Under the pieces are notes generated by a model. That model made no database searches. It worked only from the letters and a program-made list of their open reading frames with translations, and was not told where the DNA came from. Positions 54,268 through 64,000 of a stretch of 64,000 nucleotides of DNA are shown piece by piece; within the stretch, counting starts at the first letter, position 1, and each line of letters begins with the position of its first letter. Both the position numbers and the translations under genes were made by a program. The DNA is from Demequina sediminis (lineage in GTDB: Bacteria; Actinomycetota; Actinomycetes; Actinomycetales; Demequinaceae): positions 1,922,001 to 1,986,000 of the forward strand of contig NZ_AP027736.1 of assembly GCF_030296675.1 (NCBI RefSeq), in the 5' to 3' direction.

Positions 54268-55974
54268 CGCGCATCGCCCCTGCGGCGAATGTCGATCTCG
54301 ACGTCTCCCAGGAGCAAGCGGCCCAGCACGGGCGTCGGGACGCCCTCGGGCACCTGCACCTCGCAGCCATCCCTGTCGACCAGGAACGTGCCGTTGGTCG
54401 AACCGAGGTCCTCGACCGTCCACTCCCCGCGCGCGAGCGTGAGGCGCGCGTGGGACTTGGACACCGTGCGCGTGGGATCGGCGATGTCGAGTCGCGGGGT
54501 GCCGTCGATGGGCGGCATGCCGCCCGCGCGTCCCACGAGCACGCGATCGGAGTCGAACCCGTACGCGGCGCCGTCGCTCGTCACGAGTTCCCACGCCTCG
54601 CGCTGGCGCGCGGACACGCGGGTGCGGTCGTCCTCCGGTTCGGCCGATGCCGGGGGCGGCGCCGCGGACGGGGGTGGGGGCGGCGCGGGCGCGACCGGCG
54701 GGGGTGGCGCGACCGGCGGGGGTGGCGCGACCGGCGGGGGTGGCGCGACCGGCGGGGGTGGCGCGACCGGCGGTGCGGCGACGGGCTGCGGCTCGGGCTC
54801 AGGCTCCGGCACCGCCGCCGGCTCGGGCATCTCGAAGATGGGCACCGCGGAGGGCACGGGGGCGGGGCGGCGGCGCCTCCGCGCATGTACGGGCTCACGG
54901 GAAGCGTGGGCGTGGGCTCGATGTAGACGGGAGGCGCCGAGGGAGCGGCGGCCTCGTCAGCGGGGGCCGCGGGAGCGAGGGCTGCGGCGTCGTCTGATGC
55001 CGGCTCCTCGGACGGTGCTGCGCTCGTGTCGAGCCATGCGGCCTCCCACGCGACGGACTCCCGGGGGCATCCTCGCGGGGGCCACCACCACGGGGATCCT
55101 CTTCCCGCGGCGCCAGGTCGAGAGGAGTCGCCTCACGGGGGGCAAGGGCCGCGTAGCGCGAGACGCGCTCGGCCGCCGGCTCGCTCGGCAGGTCCTCGCG
55201 CGCGAGCGCCGCATACGGGGACACGCGCATCGGCGGCGCGGCGGCGGGAAAGGCCGGCTCGGCGCGCGGAGGCTCGGGCGCCGCCGCGGGTTCCGGCTCG
55301 GGCGCTGCCGCCATCGCGGACTCGCGCTCCGGCTCGACCTCGGGCAGCGGCACGACCTCGGGCACCGGCTCGAGCTCCGGCTCGGGGATGGGCTCGGGAA
55401 CGAGCTCGGGTGCGGGGACGGGCTCGCGGTGAGGAAGGTGCGCGGGCACCATCGCGGCCGGCTCATGAGGAGCGATCGACACGGGACCCTGCGTGCGCGC
55501 CACCAGCATCCCGCTCCAGCCGACCACCGAGGCCCACAGGGGCGCACTCACGGCAGCGAGCACGGGCAGGCCCGCGGGCAGCACATGATCGAGTCCGAAC
55601 CGGCGCACGTGGAGGATCCACATCACCCAGGCCGTGATGCCCGCCACTCCCGCGACGGACAGTCCCACCAGCGCGGCATCGGCCAAGCCGTCGATCGAGG
55701 CTCCCACGAGCCACAGCGTCAGACCCGTCGCGGCGGTGGCGCGAGCGACAGCGGTCCCCACCACCGAGGACTGGGTGAGCCTGGCCATCTCGACGTACCT
55801 GGCCACGGGCACCCACGCGAGCCCCGCGCGTCCGCCTGCCTTGCGATAGACGGCGCCGAGCGCGACGCCCATCCACACGACGGACAGCGCGAGCGACGCG
55901 AGCACGGCGAGAACCATCCAGGGCACGTCCACGGCCGGCTCGCCTGCCACCGCGGTGACCACTTCAGCACTCAT
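54264..55974 (-). CDS. Membrane protein with proline-rich linker and FHA domain (frame breaks at 54858-54862 and 55073-55077)
   Basis: A single gene of about 570 residues is split by two C5 runs each lacking one base. The N-terminal part has about five hydrophobic helices (about 20-190), with GRAGLAWVPVARYVEMARLT resembling DUF5684-type membrane domains. A Pro/Glu/Ala-rich linker follows with a PPPPVA repeat array. The C-terminal FHA domain has VLVGRAGG, SKSHARL and EDLGSTNGTFLVD, the phosphothreonine-binding loops. It probably recruits phosphorylated proteins to the membrane. Both ends overlap neighbours by four bases or lie close by. Confidence 0.78.
54688..54773 (-). repeat. 18-bp tandem repeat (PPPPVA) in the FHA protein linker
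   Basis: About 4.5 exact copies of GGCGCGACCGGCGGGGGT (54688-54705 and onward) encode PPPPVA hexapeptides. Exact identity of the units suggests recent expansion or ongoing slippage. Confidence 0.85.
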
Positions 55975-55998
55975 CCGGGTGCTCCCTTCCGTGTCGCG

Positions 55999-58555
55999 TC
56001 ATCGGCGGCCCCGCGCAGACGAGGTCGGCACGCGAACCGCACGCCACCGCTCGTCGACGTGTGCGGTGGGGGTGGTGGGACGCCGGCGCGGGGCAGTGGC
56101 CCGCCCCAGCAGCGACCTCGTCGACAACCGCGTGCCGAGCCTACGCCACCGCGTGAGCCTGCCCCGGAACTCCGCGCGGTCGGCCGCGACCAGCTCCCAA
56201 GCCCGGCGCGCGTCGCCGTCCTCGACCCCCTCGGTGGTGAAGGTCGCGCGATCCGCGATGTCCGCCAGTTCCCGCCCGTGCCGCGTGCCGTAGGCCGCCG
56301 CGAGCTCTCGCCGCGTGGCGAGCGGCATGGCCGCTCTGCCCGCGTCGATTCCCACATCGACGTATTCGTCCCAACCGCCCTGAGCCGCCGCGCGCGCGGT
56401 GCCGCGACGTCGCCGCGCGCGACGCACCGCCTTGGCGATGACGATCGCGACGACGGGGACCAGCGTCATGATCAGCACCGCGATCCCGACCACCGCGACG
56501 CGCACCCAGCCCGTGAACCACGGCTCCACAACGGGTTCGGCCGGCACGGAATCGTCCCCTCCCGAGCGGCCCTTGAGCGCAGCGACGGCGTCGATCGCCT
56601 CGGCACGGTCCGGATCCGTCGCGGTCGGGAGCTCGGGGTCGCGCTCGCTCGCGACCGAGGGCGTGACCGGCTGGGTGTGCTGAGGCGTCACGTCGACGGG
56701 GATCCACTCCCCGGAGGCGGACTGGACCTCGGCCCATGCGGTCATGTGGCGGCCGCGGCACACGCCGTCCGCGCACGACGGCGGCGTCCAGCCGCGCGGA
56801 TCCGTGTCGAGCAGCCGCGCCCCCACGACCACGCGTGACGGGAAGCCGAGTTCGGCCGCGAGGAGCGCGGCGGCGGCCGCGAACTGCTCGTCGTCACCGG
56901 CCGCCGCGACCAGCGCCGCGTCCGATGCCCCCGGCCCCACCTGTGCCTCGCGCTCCACGAGCGCCGCGAAGAGCCTGTCGAGGCGATCGTAGGAGTGGCC
57001 TGCGGGCGAGGGTTCGAACGTGTACGCGCCGAGCTCAGCGAGCCAGCGCGGATTGCCCTCATCCGTGAGCCCGTGGCTCAGGTAGCCGCGCGAGCGGAGC
57101 CTGTCCACGAGCGTCGCGAGGCCGGCGCCGTCACGCGTCACTCCCTGCGCCTCGACCCAGTCGCGCAGCGACTGGGGATGAGGTCCGCGGGCACGGCGGC
57201 GGCACCGGGCGACGGACCCGCCTGGGCGAGGTCGATGTCGGGTGCGGCGGCGGCGCTCGCCGTGAAAGCGTCGCCCGCCGCGACGCCGCCGTCCAACGCC
57301 ACCACCGCGATGCCAGCCTGCGGCGCATAGTAGAACGAGTCGACCAAAGCGGTCGCGCGCGGCCCGCCAAACGTGACGCCGCCCAGCTCCCCTGGCAGCG
57401 GTGCCCACGGTCCCTCGAGCGCGTCGACGGTGAGCGTCGCGGAGACGCCATCACCGGAGACCGCGAGCGCGGAGGGCACGTGTTGAAAGCGCAGCGGGGT
57501 GTAGCCGGACGGCGCGACCGCGGTGAACTCGCTGCCATCGAAGAACGGCAGCGCCGCGATGCGCACGCGCTCGACATCCCCGGCGAGGTCGCCGATCGTG
57601 AAGAGCGGCGCGTCGTACAGGTCGTCGGCGAAGTACGCGCGATAGCGCGACAGGGGCGAGACGGCGCGATCGACGACGAGCCGCGGCTCGATCGCCGAGC
57701 GCCCCACCTCGCGGGGCTGACTCCCCGCGACCGGCACCGCGACGGCCGCCGCGGACACCACAGCAAGCCCGACCACCCCGGCACCCATCGCGACCCTGCC
57801 GAGCGCGCGTCCGCGCACGCGCACGCCACGCACCCCGCCCCCACTCCCGCGAGTGCGCGCCGGCGCTCGTGCCCGGTGCGCCACAGCACCCACCCGACGG
57901 TGGCGGCCAGCGCGAGCAGGCCCAGGACCATCTCGCGGCTGAGCGAGGCGAGCGGGCCGGGAAGCTCCGCGAGATCACGGCGCGCCGCGGGACCGAGCGC
58001 GATCGCGGCCACGACCGCAGCGCCGCCGATGACGCCGGCCACGCCCCACCGCCGCGGCCGCGTGGCCGCCCACGTGACCGCGGCTCCCGACGCGACCATG
58101 AGGACGAGCGGAACCGCGAGCGTCGCCTCATACTCGCCCAGCGGAACGGGCAGCGTCACCACGTCGCGCCACCCCCAGACCGGGGCACGCAGGGCATCGG
58201 CGATTCCCCGCGCGACGCCACCCAAGCCGTCCGTCATCGCCCCCGGAATGGCCACCACGATGGCGGCCGCCAGATAGCCCAGGAAGGCGAGGACCGCCGC
58301 GAGCCAGGGCCCGCGCCTGACGGCGACCGCGATGAGGGCCGCGAGCACCCCGACGGCGAGCCCCGTCGCCGCGACGATTCCGTAGCGGTGCGGCCCCTCC
58401 CCCTCGGGGACGAAGACCGGCCGCAGCGTGAGCCACACGATGCCCACGATCGCCATCGCGTAGAGGCAGCCCGCGAGCAGCACCGGCGCAGGCACGGCCT
58501 GCCGCATCTCGCGGGAGCCGGGCCGTCTGGCGGCGGCGTGCGGCGTCTCCGTCAT
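55999..58555 (-). CDS. Transglutaminase-fold membrane protein, catalytic Cys replaced (frame breaks at 57174-57177 and 57838-57842)
   Basis: About 852 residues after adding one base at two C runs. The N-terminal half (DUF3488-like) has several membrane helices (VLLAGCLYAMAIVGIVWLTL and others) and a long extracytoplasmic domain. The transglutaminase-like core contains AAGDDEQFAAAAALLAAELG then GFPSRVVVG, and RHMTAWAEV with WIPVDVTP. The usual catalytic Cys position (GxC) is Asp here, so the core is probably non-catalytic. A late membrane helix (WVRVAVVGIAVLIMTLVPVV) precedes a cytoplasmic tail. It overlaps the DUF58 gene by four bases. Confidence 0.82.
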
Positions 58556-59931
58556 CGTCGCGCCACCCCACGGGCCAGCAGTTGGCGAAGGTCGTCGAGG
58601 ACACCCAGGGAGACCAATTCGAGACCGCCCAGCGCGCGCAGGCCCGGCTCGGAGGCGGGGTCGCACACGACGGCACCCACCGTGACATCGGACGGCAGCC
58701 GCAGCGCCGCGCTCCGCAGGCGTTCGAGCGGCAGGGCGGAGCCCGTGATGAGGAGCGCGAGCGAGGTGCCGCGGTCCGACTCGGCCACCATGCGCGTCAC
58801 CGTGCCGAGCTCCATGGCAGCGTCCGAGGCCTCGATGCCCGTGAGGTCGTCGAGCATGGCACGCGGCGAAGTCACGCGCAGCGCCCTCAGCGCGCGCACC
58901 GTGGCGCGCGCGAACTGCGGCACGTCGCCGCTCGCGACCGCCTGCACCTCGCGGCCGTCGCGGATCGCGCGCACCCCGAGCGAGGCCATCGCGCTCACGG
59001 CCATCTCGAACTCGTCCTCGGAGGCGTAGGAATGCGCGTCGACATCGAGCACGAGAGTCAGCAGCGAGCGTCGCGTCTCCTCGAACTGGCGCACCATGAG
59101 GGTGCCCGTCTTCGCGGTGGACTTCCAGTGGATGTGGCGCTGCGCGTCGCCTCGCTCGTACTCCCTCACGGCGTGGAACGAGATGTCCTCGCTGGTCAGC
59201 ACCCGCACCGCCTGACCCTCGAGGTCACGCACCCACCCGAGCGACGTGCTGGGCACCGCGACGGTGCGCGGATGGACGTACAGCGTGCGCACGTCCTCCC
59301 ACGTGAAGCGCCGGCGCACCAGGCCGAGCGGATCCGACCGAGTCGACGTCGCGGGACCGACCGCGACGATCCCCCTCCGCCGCGCGGGAATCGTCACCCG
59401 CTCGCGGTGCTCGCCCCCGCCACGCAGCAACGGGACGTGGAAGTCGACCAGCGCGGGCCCGATCGGCAGCTCGACGCGCCCGGGCAGCGCGGCGCGCGCG
59501 CCCTCATTGGTCACGACGATCGCGCCACCCGCGTCCTCACCCGCGACCACGGCATCGCGGTCGAGCGAGAAGTCGACGCGATAGCGCGCACGCCCGAGCA
59601 GGAACGGCAGCGCCGCGACCAGCAACACCGCCCCGGCCACGCCGGCGACCACGCCCTCGTCCCATCCCCACGCGAGGCCCGTGGCCAGACCCACGAGGGT
59701 CCACCCGGCGACCGTCCATCCCGCCACCGTGACCACGCCGCGCACGGCGGCCCATGCGGACCGCACGCCAGCGACCGCCGCATCCCTGGCATCGTCCACC
59801 CGCAGGCGCGCCCCGACCACGCGCCCGCGCGGGGCGTCGGCGACCTCGGTACGCGTCGCGTACGTGGTCGTGACACCCGTGCGGGTGCGCTCGACGCCGC
59901 GCGTCGAGGTGCGGTCGGGGCTTTCGCTCAC
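58552..59931 (-). CDS. DUF58 domain protein
   Basis: A 459-residue protein with two N-terminal membrane helices (about 70-112), then an extracellular-type beta domain. The DUF58 signature is EYERGDAQRHIHWKSTAKTG near 255, followed by LMVRQFEETRRSLLTLVLD, a von Willebrand-like fold. DUF58 proteins are almost always paired with MoxR ATPases, which are thought to act on them as chaperones. It overlaps the MoxR stop and the transglutaminase start by four bases each. Confidence 0.9.
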   Translation of the reverse strand: MSESPDRTSTRGVERTRTGVTTTYATRTEVADAPRGRVVGARLRVDDARDAAVAGVRSAWAAVRGVVTVAGWTVAGWTLVGLATGLAWGWDEGVVAGVAGAVLLVAALPFLLGRARYRVDFSLDRDAVVAGEDAGGAIVVTNEGARAALPGRVELPIGPALVDFHVPLLRGGGEHRERVTIPARRRGIVAVGPATSTRSDPLGLVRRRFTWEDVRTLYVHPRTVAVPSTSLGWVRDLEGQAVRVLTSEDISFHAVREYERGDAQRHIHWKSTAKTGTLMVRQFEETRRSLLTLVLDVDAHSYASEDEFEMAVSAMASLGVRAIRDGREVQAVASGDVPQFARATVRALRALRVTSPRAMLDDLTGIEASDAAMELGTVTRMVAESDRGTSLALLITGSALPLERLRSAALRLPSDVTVGAVVCDPASEPGLRALGGLELVSLGVLDDLRQLLARGVARR

Positions 59932-60887
59932 GCGAGGTCTCGCTGGCTGGGCGGCTCGGTGTCGAGCAGGATCTGGCGCACGACCGCGCCCTGGGTGACG
60001 CCGTCGAACTCGGCCTCGGGGTCGAGGATGAGCCGATGCGCGAGCACCACCTCGGCGAGGGCCTTCACGTCATCCGGAATGACGTAATAACGGCCGTGGG
60101 CGAGCGCCCACGTGCGGCTCGCGCGCGCGAGCGCGAGCGCGCCGCGCATCGACGCGCCGAGGCGCACCTGGGTCGCGGTGCGCGTGCCCGCCACGAGGCG
60201 CGCGATGTAGTCGGAGATCAGCGCATGCTGCTGGACCTCGTGGGTGAGGCCCGTCATCGTGGTGATCGCGTCGAGCTCCGCGATCGCCGGCACGGTGACG
60301 CGCACGGGCCGCGCGGGCTCGAGGATGCGCAGCGTCGCGGCGTGGTCGGGATAGCCCAGGGAGGTGCGCATGAGGAAGCGGTCGAGCTGCGCCTCGGGCA
60401 GCGCGTAGGTGCCCGCCTGCTCGATCGGGTTCTGCGTCGCGATCACCATGAACGGGGCACCCACCTCGCGCGTGACGCCGTCCGTCGTGACCTGACGCTC
60501 CTCCATCACCTCGAGCAGCGAGGACTGCGTCTTGGGGGAGGCGCGGTTGATCTCGTCCGCCAGGACCACGTTCGCGAAGACCGGGCCGTGATGGAAATCG
60601 AAGCGGCCCTGGTCGTACACCGTGACGCCCGTGACGTCGCCCGGCAGCAGGTCGGGAGTGAACTGGATGCGCGCGCTCGTCCCGCGCACCGTCTCGGCGA
60701 TCGCGCGCGCGAGCGAGGTCTTGCCGGTGCCTGGCACGTCCTCGAGCAGCAGGTGACCCTCGGCGATCATCGCGGTGAATGCGAGTTCGACCACGTGCCG
60801 CTTGCCCACGATGGCGCTCTCGACGTTGTCGACCAGCTTGGAGAACGTGGTCTCGAACCACTGGGTGTGCTCGGGAGTCAGGGCCAC
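59928..60887 (-). CDS. MoxR-family AAA+ ATPase
   Basis: A 319-residue MoxR ATPase. Walker A is EDVPGTGKTSLARAIA near 50, Walker B is VLADEINRASPKTQSSLLE near 110, and sensor/arginine-finger sequences follow in PEAQLDRFLMRTSLGYPD. These chaperone-like ATPases assemble or activate DUF58/VWA partners. The GTG start at 60887 follows AAGGAGG by seven bases. Its stop overlaps the DUF58 start. Confidence 0.95.
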   Translation of the reverse strand: MALTPEHTQWFETTFSKLVDNVESAIVGKRHVVELAFTAMIAEGHLLLEDVPGTGKTSLARAIAETVRGTSARIQFTPDLLPGDVTGVTVYDQGRFDFHHGPVFANVVLADEINRASPKTQSSLLEVMEERQVTTDGVTREVGAPFMVIATQNPIEQAGTYALPEAQLDRFLMRTSLGYPDHAATLRILEPARPVRVTVPAIAELDAITTMTGLTHEVQQHALISDYIARLVAGTRTATQVRLGASMRGALALARASRTWALAHGRYYVIPDDVKALAEVVLAHRLILDPEAEFDGVTQGAVVRQILLDTEPPSQRDLA

Positions 60888-60909
60888 AGCGGCCTCCTTT
60901 TCTGCGCCG

Positions 60910-63900
60910 TCATGGCGAGGTCGGTGGTGGAGTCGGAGGGGACGATGCCGCGGCGGCCGCGGCCCCGCACGTCACGGTCGCACTGGTCCAGTCCGCAATG
61001 CCGTCGAGGGCGTCCTGGAAGTCAACGGTGACGAACGCGGCACGCATGAGCGTGGGGTCGCTCGTGACGGCGCGGTCCTCATCGAGCATGGTCACGGTGG
61101 TCGCGAAGTCCTGCGCGCGGCCGCCGAGCACCGCGACGGGCTCGGTGCCCGCGGTGCACTGCTGGAAGGCCGCGGTGGGGCGGTAGTGGGCACCCGACTC
61201 GGCGGTGACCGGGGTGCTCTCGTCGGAACAGGACCGCTGACCGCCGCCGAAGTCGACGCAGTAGTACGCCTCGACCTCGACCGCGCGGCCGGCAACCATG
61301 ATGTCCGCGAACTGGCGTGAGGTCGCGCCATCGGAGCCGCGATACCAGATCTCGGTTCCCCGCTCGGGTTGCCACTGAGGCTCTCCCGCGAGCGCGGTCG
61401 TGCAGGAGTCACCCGACCCGACGCACTCCGTCGCCACGCGATAGCCGCGCTGCAGCACCGGCGCCCCAGGGTCGGAGAACGCCGCGAAGATCACGTCGAC
61501 ATCGGGGGCACGTCCGTGCACGTCCGCCTCGACCCTGCTCTCGGCACACACCGTCACGGTGTTGGTCGCGTTGGGGGTGACGGCGACCTCGAAGGTGGCC
61601 GTGCCCGAGGTCGCGCGCGTGTCGGGGCGGCACACGCCTCCCGTCGCGTGGCCCACCCACGTCGTCGAGCCGGCGCCGCCCGAGGCGACGGTGACGGTGA
61701 CCGATGCCGTGGATGCGCCGTCGTCGTACGTGTGCGAGGTGCCGGTGATGGTGGGGCGGCCCACGCCGTTCGCCGTGAAGGCGACGGACTCCCCGGCGGC
61801 GACGGCGCCGTCGACGGGGGCAGGTCGAGGCCGGTCAGGGGCGTCAGCACCACCTGGACGGGGGAGTTGGATCCGATCGCGACGCCCGTGAGCCGCTGCG
61901 TACCCGCACGCACGGGAACCGTCTGCGCCGTGCCTCCCGCCTCGACGCGGAGCTCACGAGTCGAGCGGTCCGTCACCTCGACCACCACGTCGATGCGCTC
62001 GCCGTCGCCGCTGGTCACGGAGGGTGCCCACGACACCAGCCGCGGCGGTGCGGGGGTGCGTACGCCCACGCCGTGACGCTCGCCGCGTCGCGGGACCGCC
62101 CGACGGCGTTGACGGCGTATGCCGTGTACGTCACCTTGTCACCGTTCGCGAGGCCCGTGAGGGGTGCGCACACACCGCTCGCGGTGCAGGTCGCCACGCG
62201 CGTCGAGCCCGCGAGGATGTCGAAGCCCGTGAGCGCCGGGTACGCGCCGGCCGCGGCGCCGGGGTCCACCGCGAGCGTCAGCGTGCCGTCCCCGTACGCG
62301 GTCTGCGTGAGCGCGGCGGCCCCGCGCGGGAACCCCTGCAGGTCGAGGCTGATGGTTCCCGACCGCTCGGCCGCGCTCACGCGGCCCTGCGCGTCGCGCA
62401 CGCTGAACACCGCGTCGCACACCCCGCCAGGGGCATCGGCGCTCCAGGAGGCGCGCACCGTCCCGGGGCCGGCCACGGCGAAGTCGACCGCGGGGCAGTC
62501 GTCGGACGCGGTGACGTCCACCACCTCAAGAGGGGTCCCCGGCAGGGGGTTGACCTCCCCGCGCGCCCCGCTCACGGTGATGAGGCAGCCGTCGCCGGAG
62601 GCCTGCGAGCACCGCTGCACGACCGTGCCTCCCTTGGGGAGCTCCGACGGGGCGGGGCCGACCACGAGCGACAACACCATCGGCCGCGTCTCGGGATGGC
62701 TCGCGAGCGACACGGAGACGGACTCCGCGCGTCCCGGCGGGGCATCGTCCCTCGCGGTGACGGTGACGACGGTGCCGCGCCGCGACACGTCGAAGAGCGT
62801 CCCCGTGTGGCTGGTCGCGATGTCGACCGCACGCGCCACGGCACCGGGCGGCCACGTCACCATGCCGGCAAGATCGAACGCGGAGGTCTCTCCGGGCGCG
62901 ACCTCGATGGATGCGGACACGAGCGTGGGGACGGGGTCCGCGGGGATCACCATGACCGGCACCGGAAGCACCGTCCACCGCTCTTGTCCCACGATGCGCA
63001 CGCCGACCAGGCACGTGTCGACGTAGGGGGCGCCGTTGCCCGCGTCGTAGCGCACCACCGATGCGCCCTCGGCCGTGCAGCGCGCCTCGTCGCGCGTGCC
63101 CCCGCGCTGACCTGGGACGGGTCGATCTCGAGGGCGGTGGTGGCGGGCACCGCGAGCAGGTCTCGCAGGTCGGCCGTCGCGGAGGCACCCTCGGCGACCT
63201 CGATGCGGGCCTCCTCGCGTAGCGCGAGGCGCAGGTCCTCGTCGCCGGGCACTCGCAGGAAGCCATATCCCGTGGCGGGTTCGCCCGCGAAGTCGACGCC
63301 ATCGACCCGGAAGGGCACCACACGCGTGCGCTCGGGCAGCGGGCCCGCCACCTCCGAGCCGTCGACGGTCACGCCCTCCTGCTCACCCCACAGCGAGAGC
63401 GTCAGTCCGGCCGCGTCGCCGCTGGCCCACGCGACGGTCTGGTCGAGGACGTCGACGCCGGTGGGGAAGGACTCCCGCGTCTCGAGCGTGAGCACGGTGT
63501 CCGCGACCACGGGCACGTCGACCACGGCCTCGCGCACGGTCTTGAGGACGATCCTCCCCTGGGCGATCGAGCCGGTCTCGTTGCGCGCGGAGTAGAGGAA
63601 GGCGAAGGTGCCTGCGTCGGCGCCGACCTCGAAGGTCACGAGTCCCTGCGCGAGGGCGCCGGTGTCCGGCATGAGCGCGGCGAGCGCGGCATACTCCGGC
63701 GTGCCCGCGATCGCATCCGGTCGGACCGCCACCAGCTCGAGCTCCCCGCCAGTGAGGTCGAGGTCGTTCGCGAGCGGCTGCACCACGATGCGCCGGCCCT
63801 CGGCCGCCTGCACCTGCACGAAGTCGGTGTACGTCACGGGTGCGGGATCGGCATCGGCCGCCACCACACCCACGCGAGCGGTGGCGGTCGCGGTGCGTCC

Positions 63901-64000
63901 CCGCGCATCGACGACCTGATACACGAAGTCGTCCTGGCCAGCGAAGCCAGGGGACGAGGCGTAGACCAGCGCGGTGCCGTCCGCGCTGATGCGCGCCGCT
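60910..64000 (-). CDS. Giant Ig/FN3-like repeat surface protein, C-terminal part (frame breaks at 61816-61820, 62052-62056, 63099-63103)
   Basis: The 3' end of a very large gene; its N-terminus is beyond 64000. Over 1,000 residues are visible once three C5/G5 runs are each lengthened by one base. The visible region is a chain of Ig-like/cadherin-like and FN3 domains: VYQVVDARGRTATATARVGV (Ig-like), TALTGFDILAGSTRVATC and GLANGDKVTYTAYAVNAVG (FN3), and several Cys-bearing beta domains. There is no sorting motif at the C-terminus (ends SSPPTPPPTSP). It heads the operon with MoxR, DUF58 and the transglutaminase-like gene. Confidence 0.8.

Noticed and set aside
54688..54773. CRISPR-like array
   Set aside because: The repeats are contiguous 18-bp units in frame encoding PPPPVA, with no spacers and no cas genes.
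1..64000. Prophage, insertion sequence or integrative element
   Set aside because: No integrase, transposase or phage structural gene was recognised, and gene content is chromosomal throughout.

Overview
The window is GC-rich DNA (about 70% G+C by eye) from an actinobacterium. The pointers are a four-gene conservon (roadblock, DUF742, Ras-like GTPase and nitrate-sensor-type kinase), LppM-family lipoproteins, a DtxR/IdeR-type iron box, dense GTG starts and four-base ATGA/GTGA gene overlaps. Gene content resembles Micrococcales (Demequina/Cellulomonas-like), but that assignment is inference. No prophage, insertion sequence or CRISPR array was seen; this is mostly chromosomal core plus lineage-specific genes.

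Layout. 0.4-3.3 kb: LuxR-type response regulator, its histidine kinase and a membrane partner. 3.3-5.5 kb: SHOCT protein, tRNA-Arg(ACG), a TetR regulator, tRNA-Ser(GCT), tRNA-Ser(TGA) and an orphan PIN protein. 5.6-11.7 kb: conservon. 11.8-19.8 kb: quinone reductase, HAD phosphatase, serS, lipid kinase, pheA, glycosyltransferase and phosphoglucomutase. 19.8-23.7 kb: three tandem LppM-like lipoproteins and an MFS transporter. 23.7-24.1 kb: an intergenic stretch packed with hairpins and repeats. 24.1-28.9 kb: topoisomerase IB, FAD monooxygenase, a membrane-anchored protein and an ATP-grasp enzyme. 28.9-31.2 kb: repeats, a candidate manganese riboswitch with terC, a 54-residue protein and an SRPBCC protein. 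31.2-40.6 kb: PatB-like lyase, methyltransferase, a copper/DyP peroxidase operon, phosphotransferases and an iron-regulated siderophore-interacting protein. 40.7-44.4 kb: KhtTU-like K+/H+ antiporter, MFS and GNAT. 44.4-50.7 kb: AbiEi-like regulator, metE, GNAT, OsmC, metF and tag. 50.7-53.4 kb: Nudix, gcvH, gcvT and a small membrane protein. 53.4-64.0 kb: a tightly overlapping minus-strand operon of PP2C phosphatase, membrane FHA protein, transglutaminase-like protein, DUF58, MoxR ATPase and a giant Ig/FN3-like surface protein whose N-terminus lies outside the window.

How genes work together. metE and metF supply methionine methyl groups. gcvT and gcvH are half of the glycine cleavage system. 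The His-rich membrane protein, PCu(A)C chaperone and Tat-exported DyP peroxidase look like a copper-linked extracytoplasmic unit. The 53-64 kb operon couples Ser/Thr-phosphorylation readers and erasers to a MoxR/DUF58/transglutaminase-fold module and a huge surface protein; it is the best candidate here for a poorly described system.

A caution applies to the whole annotation. About twenty places show a gene broken by what looks like one missing base, nearly always in a G or C run of four or five. Reading one extra base restores family-typical protein each time. I treat these as probable sequence errors, annotate one gene across each break and name the position. Separately, the 10-mer GGACGATGCC (either strand) occurs about 17 times by hand count, far above expectation.
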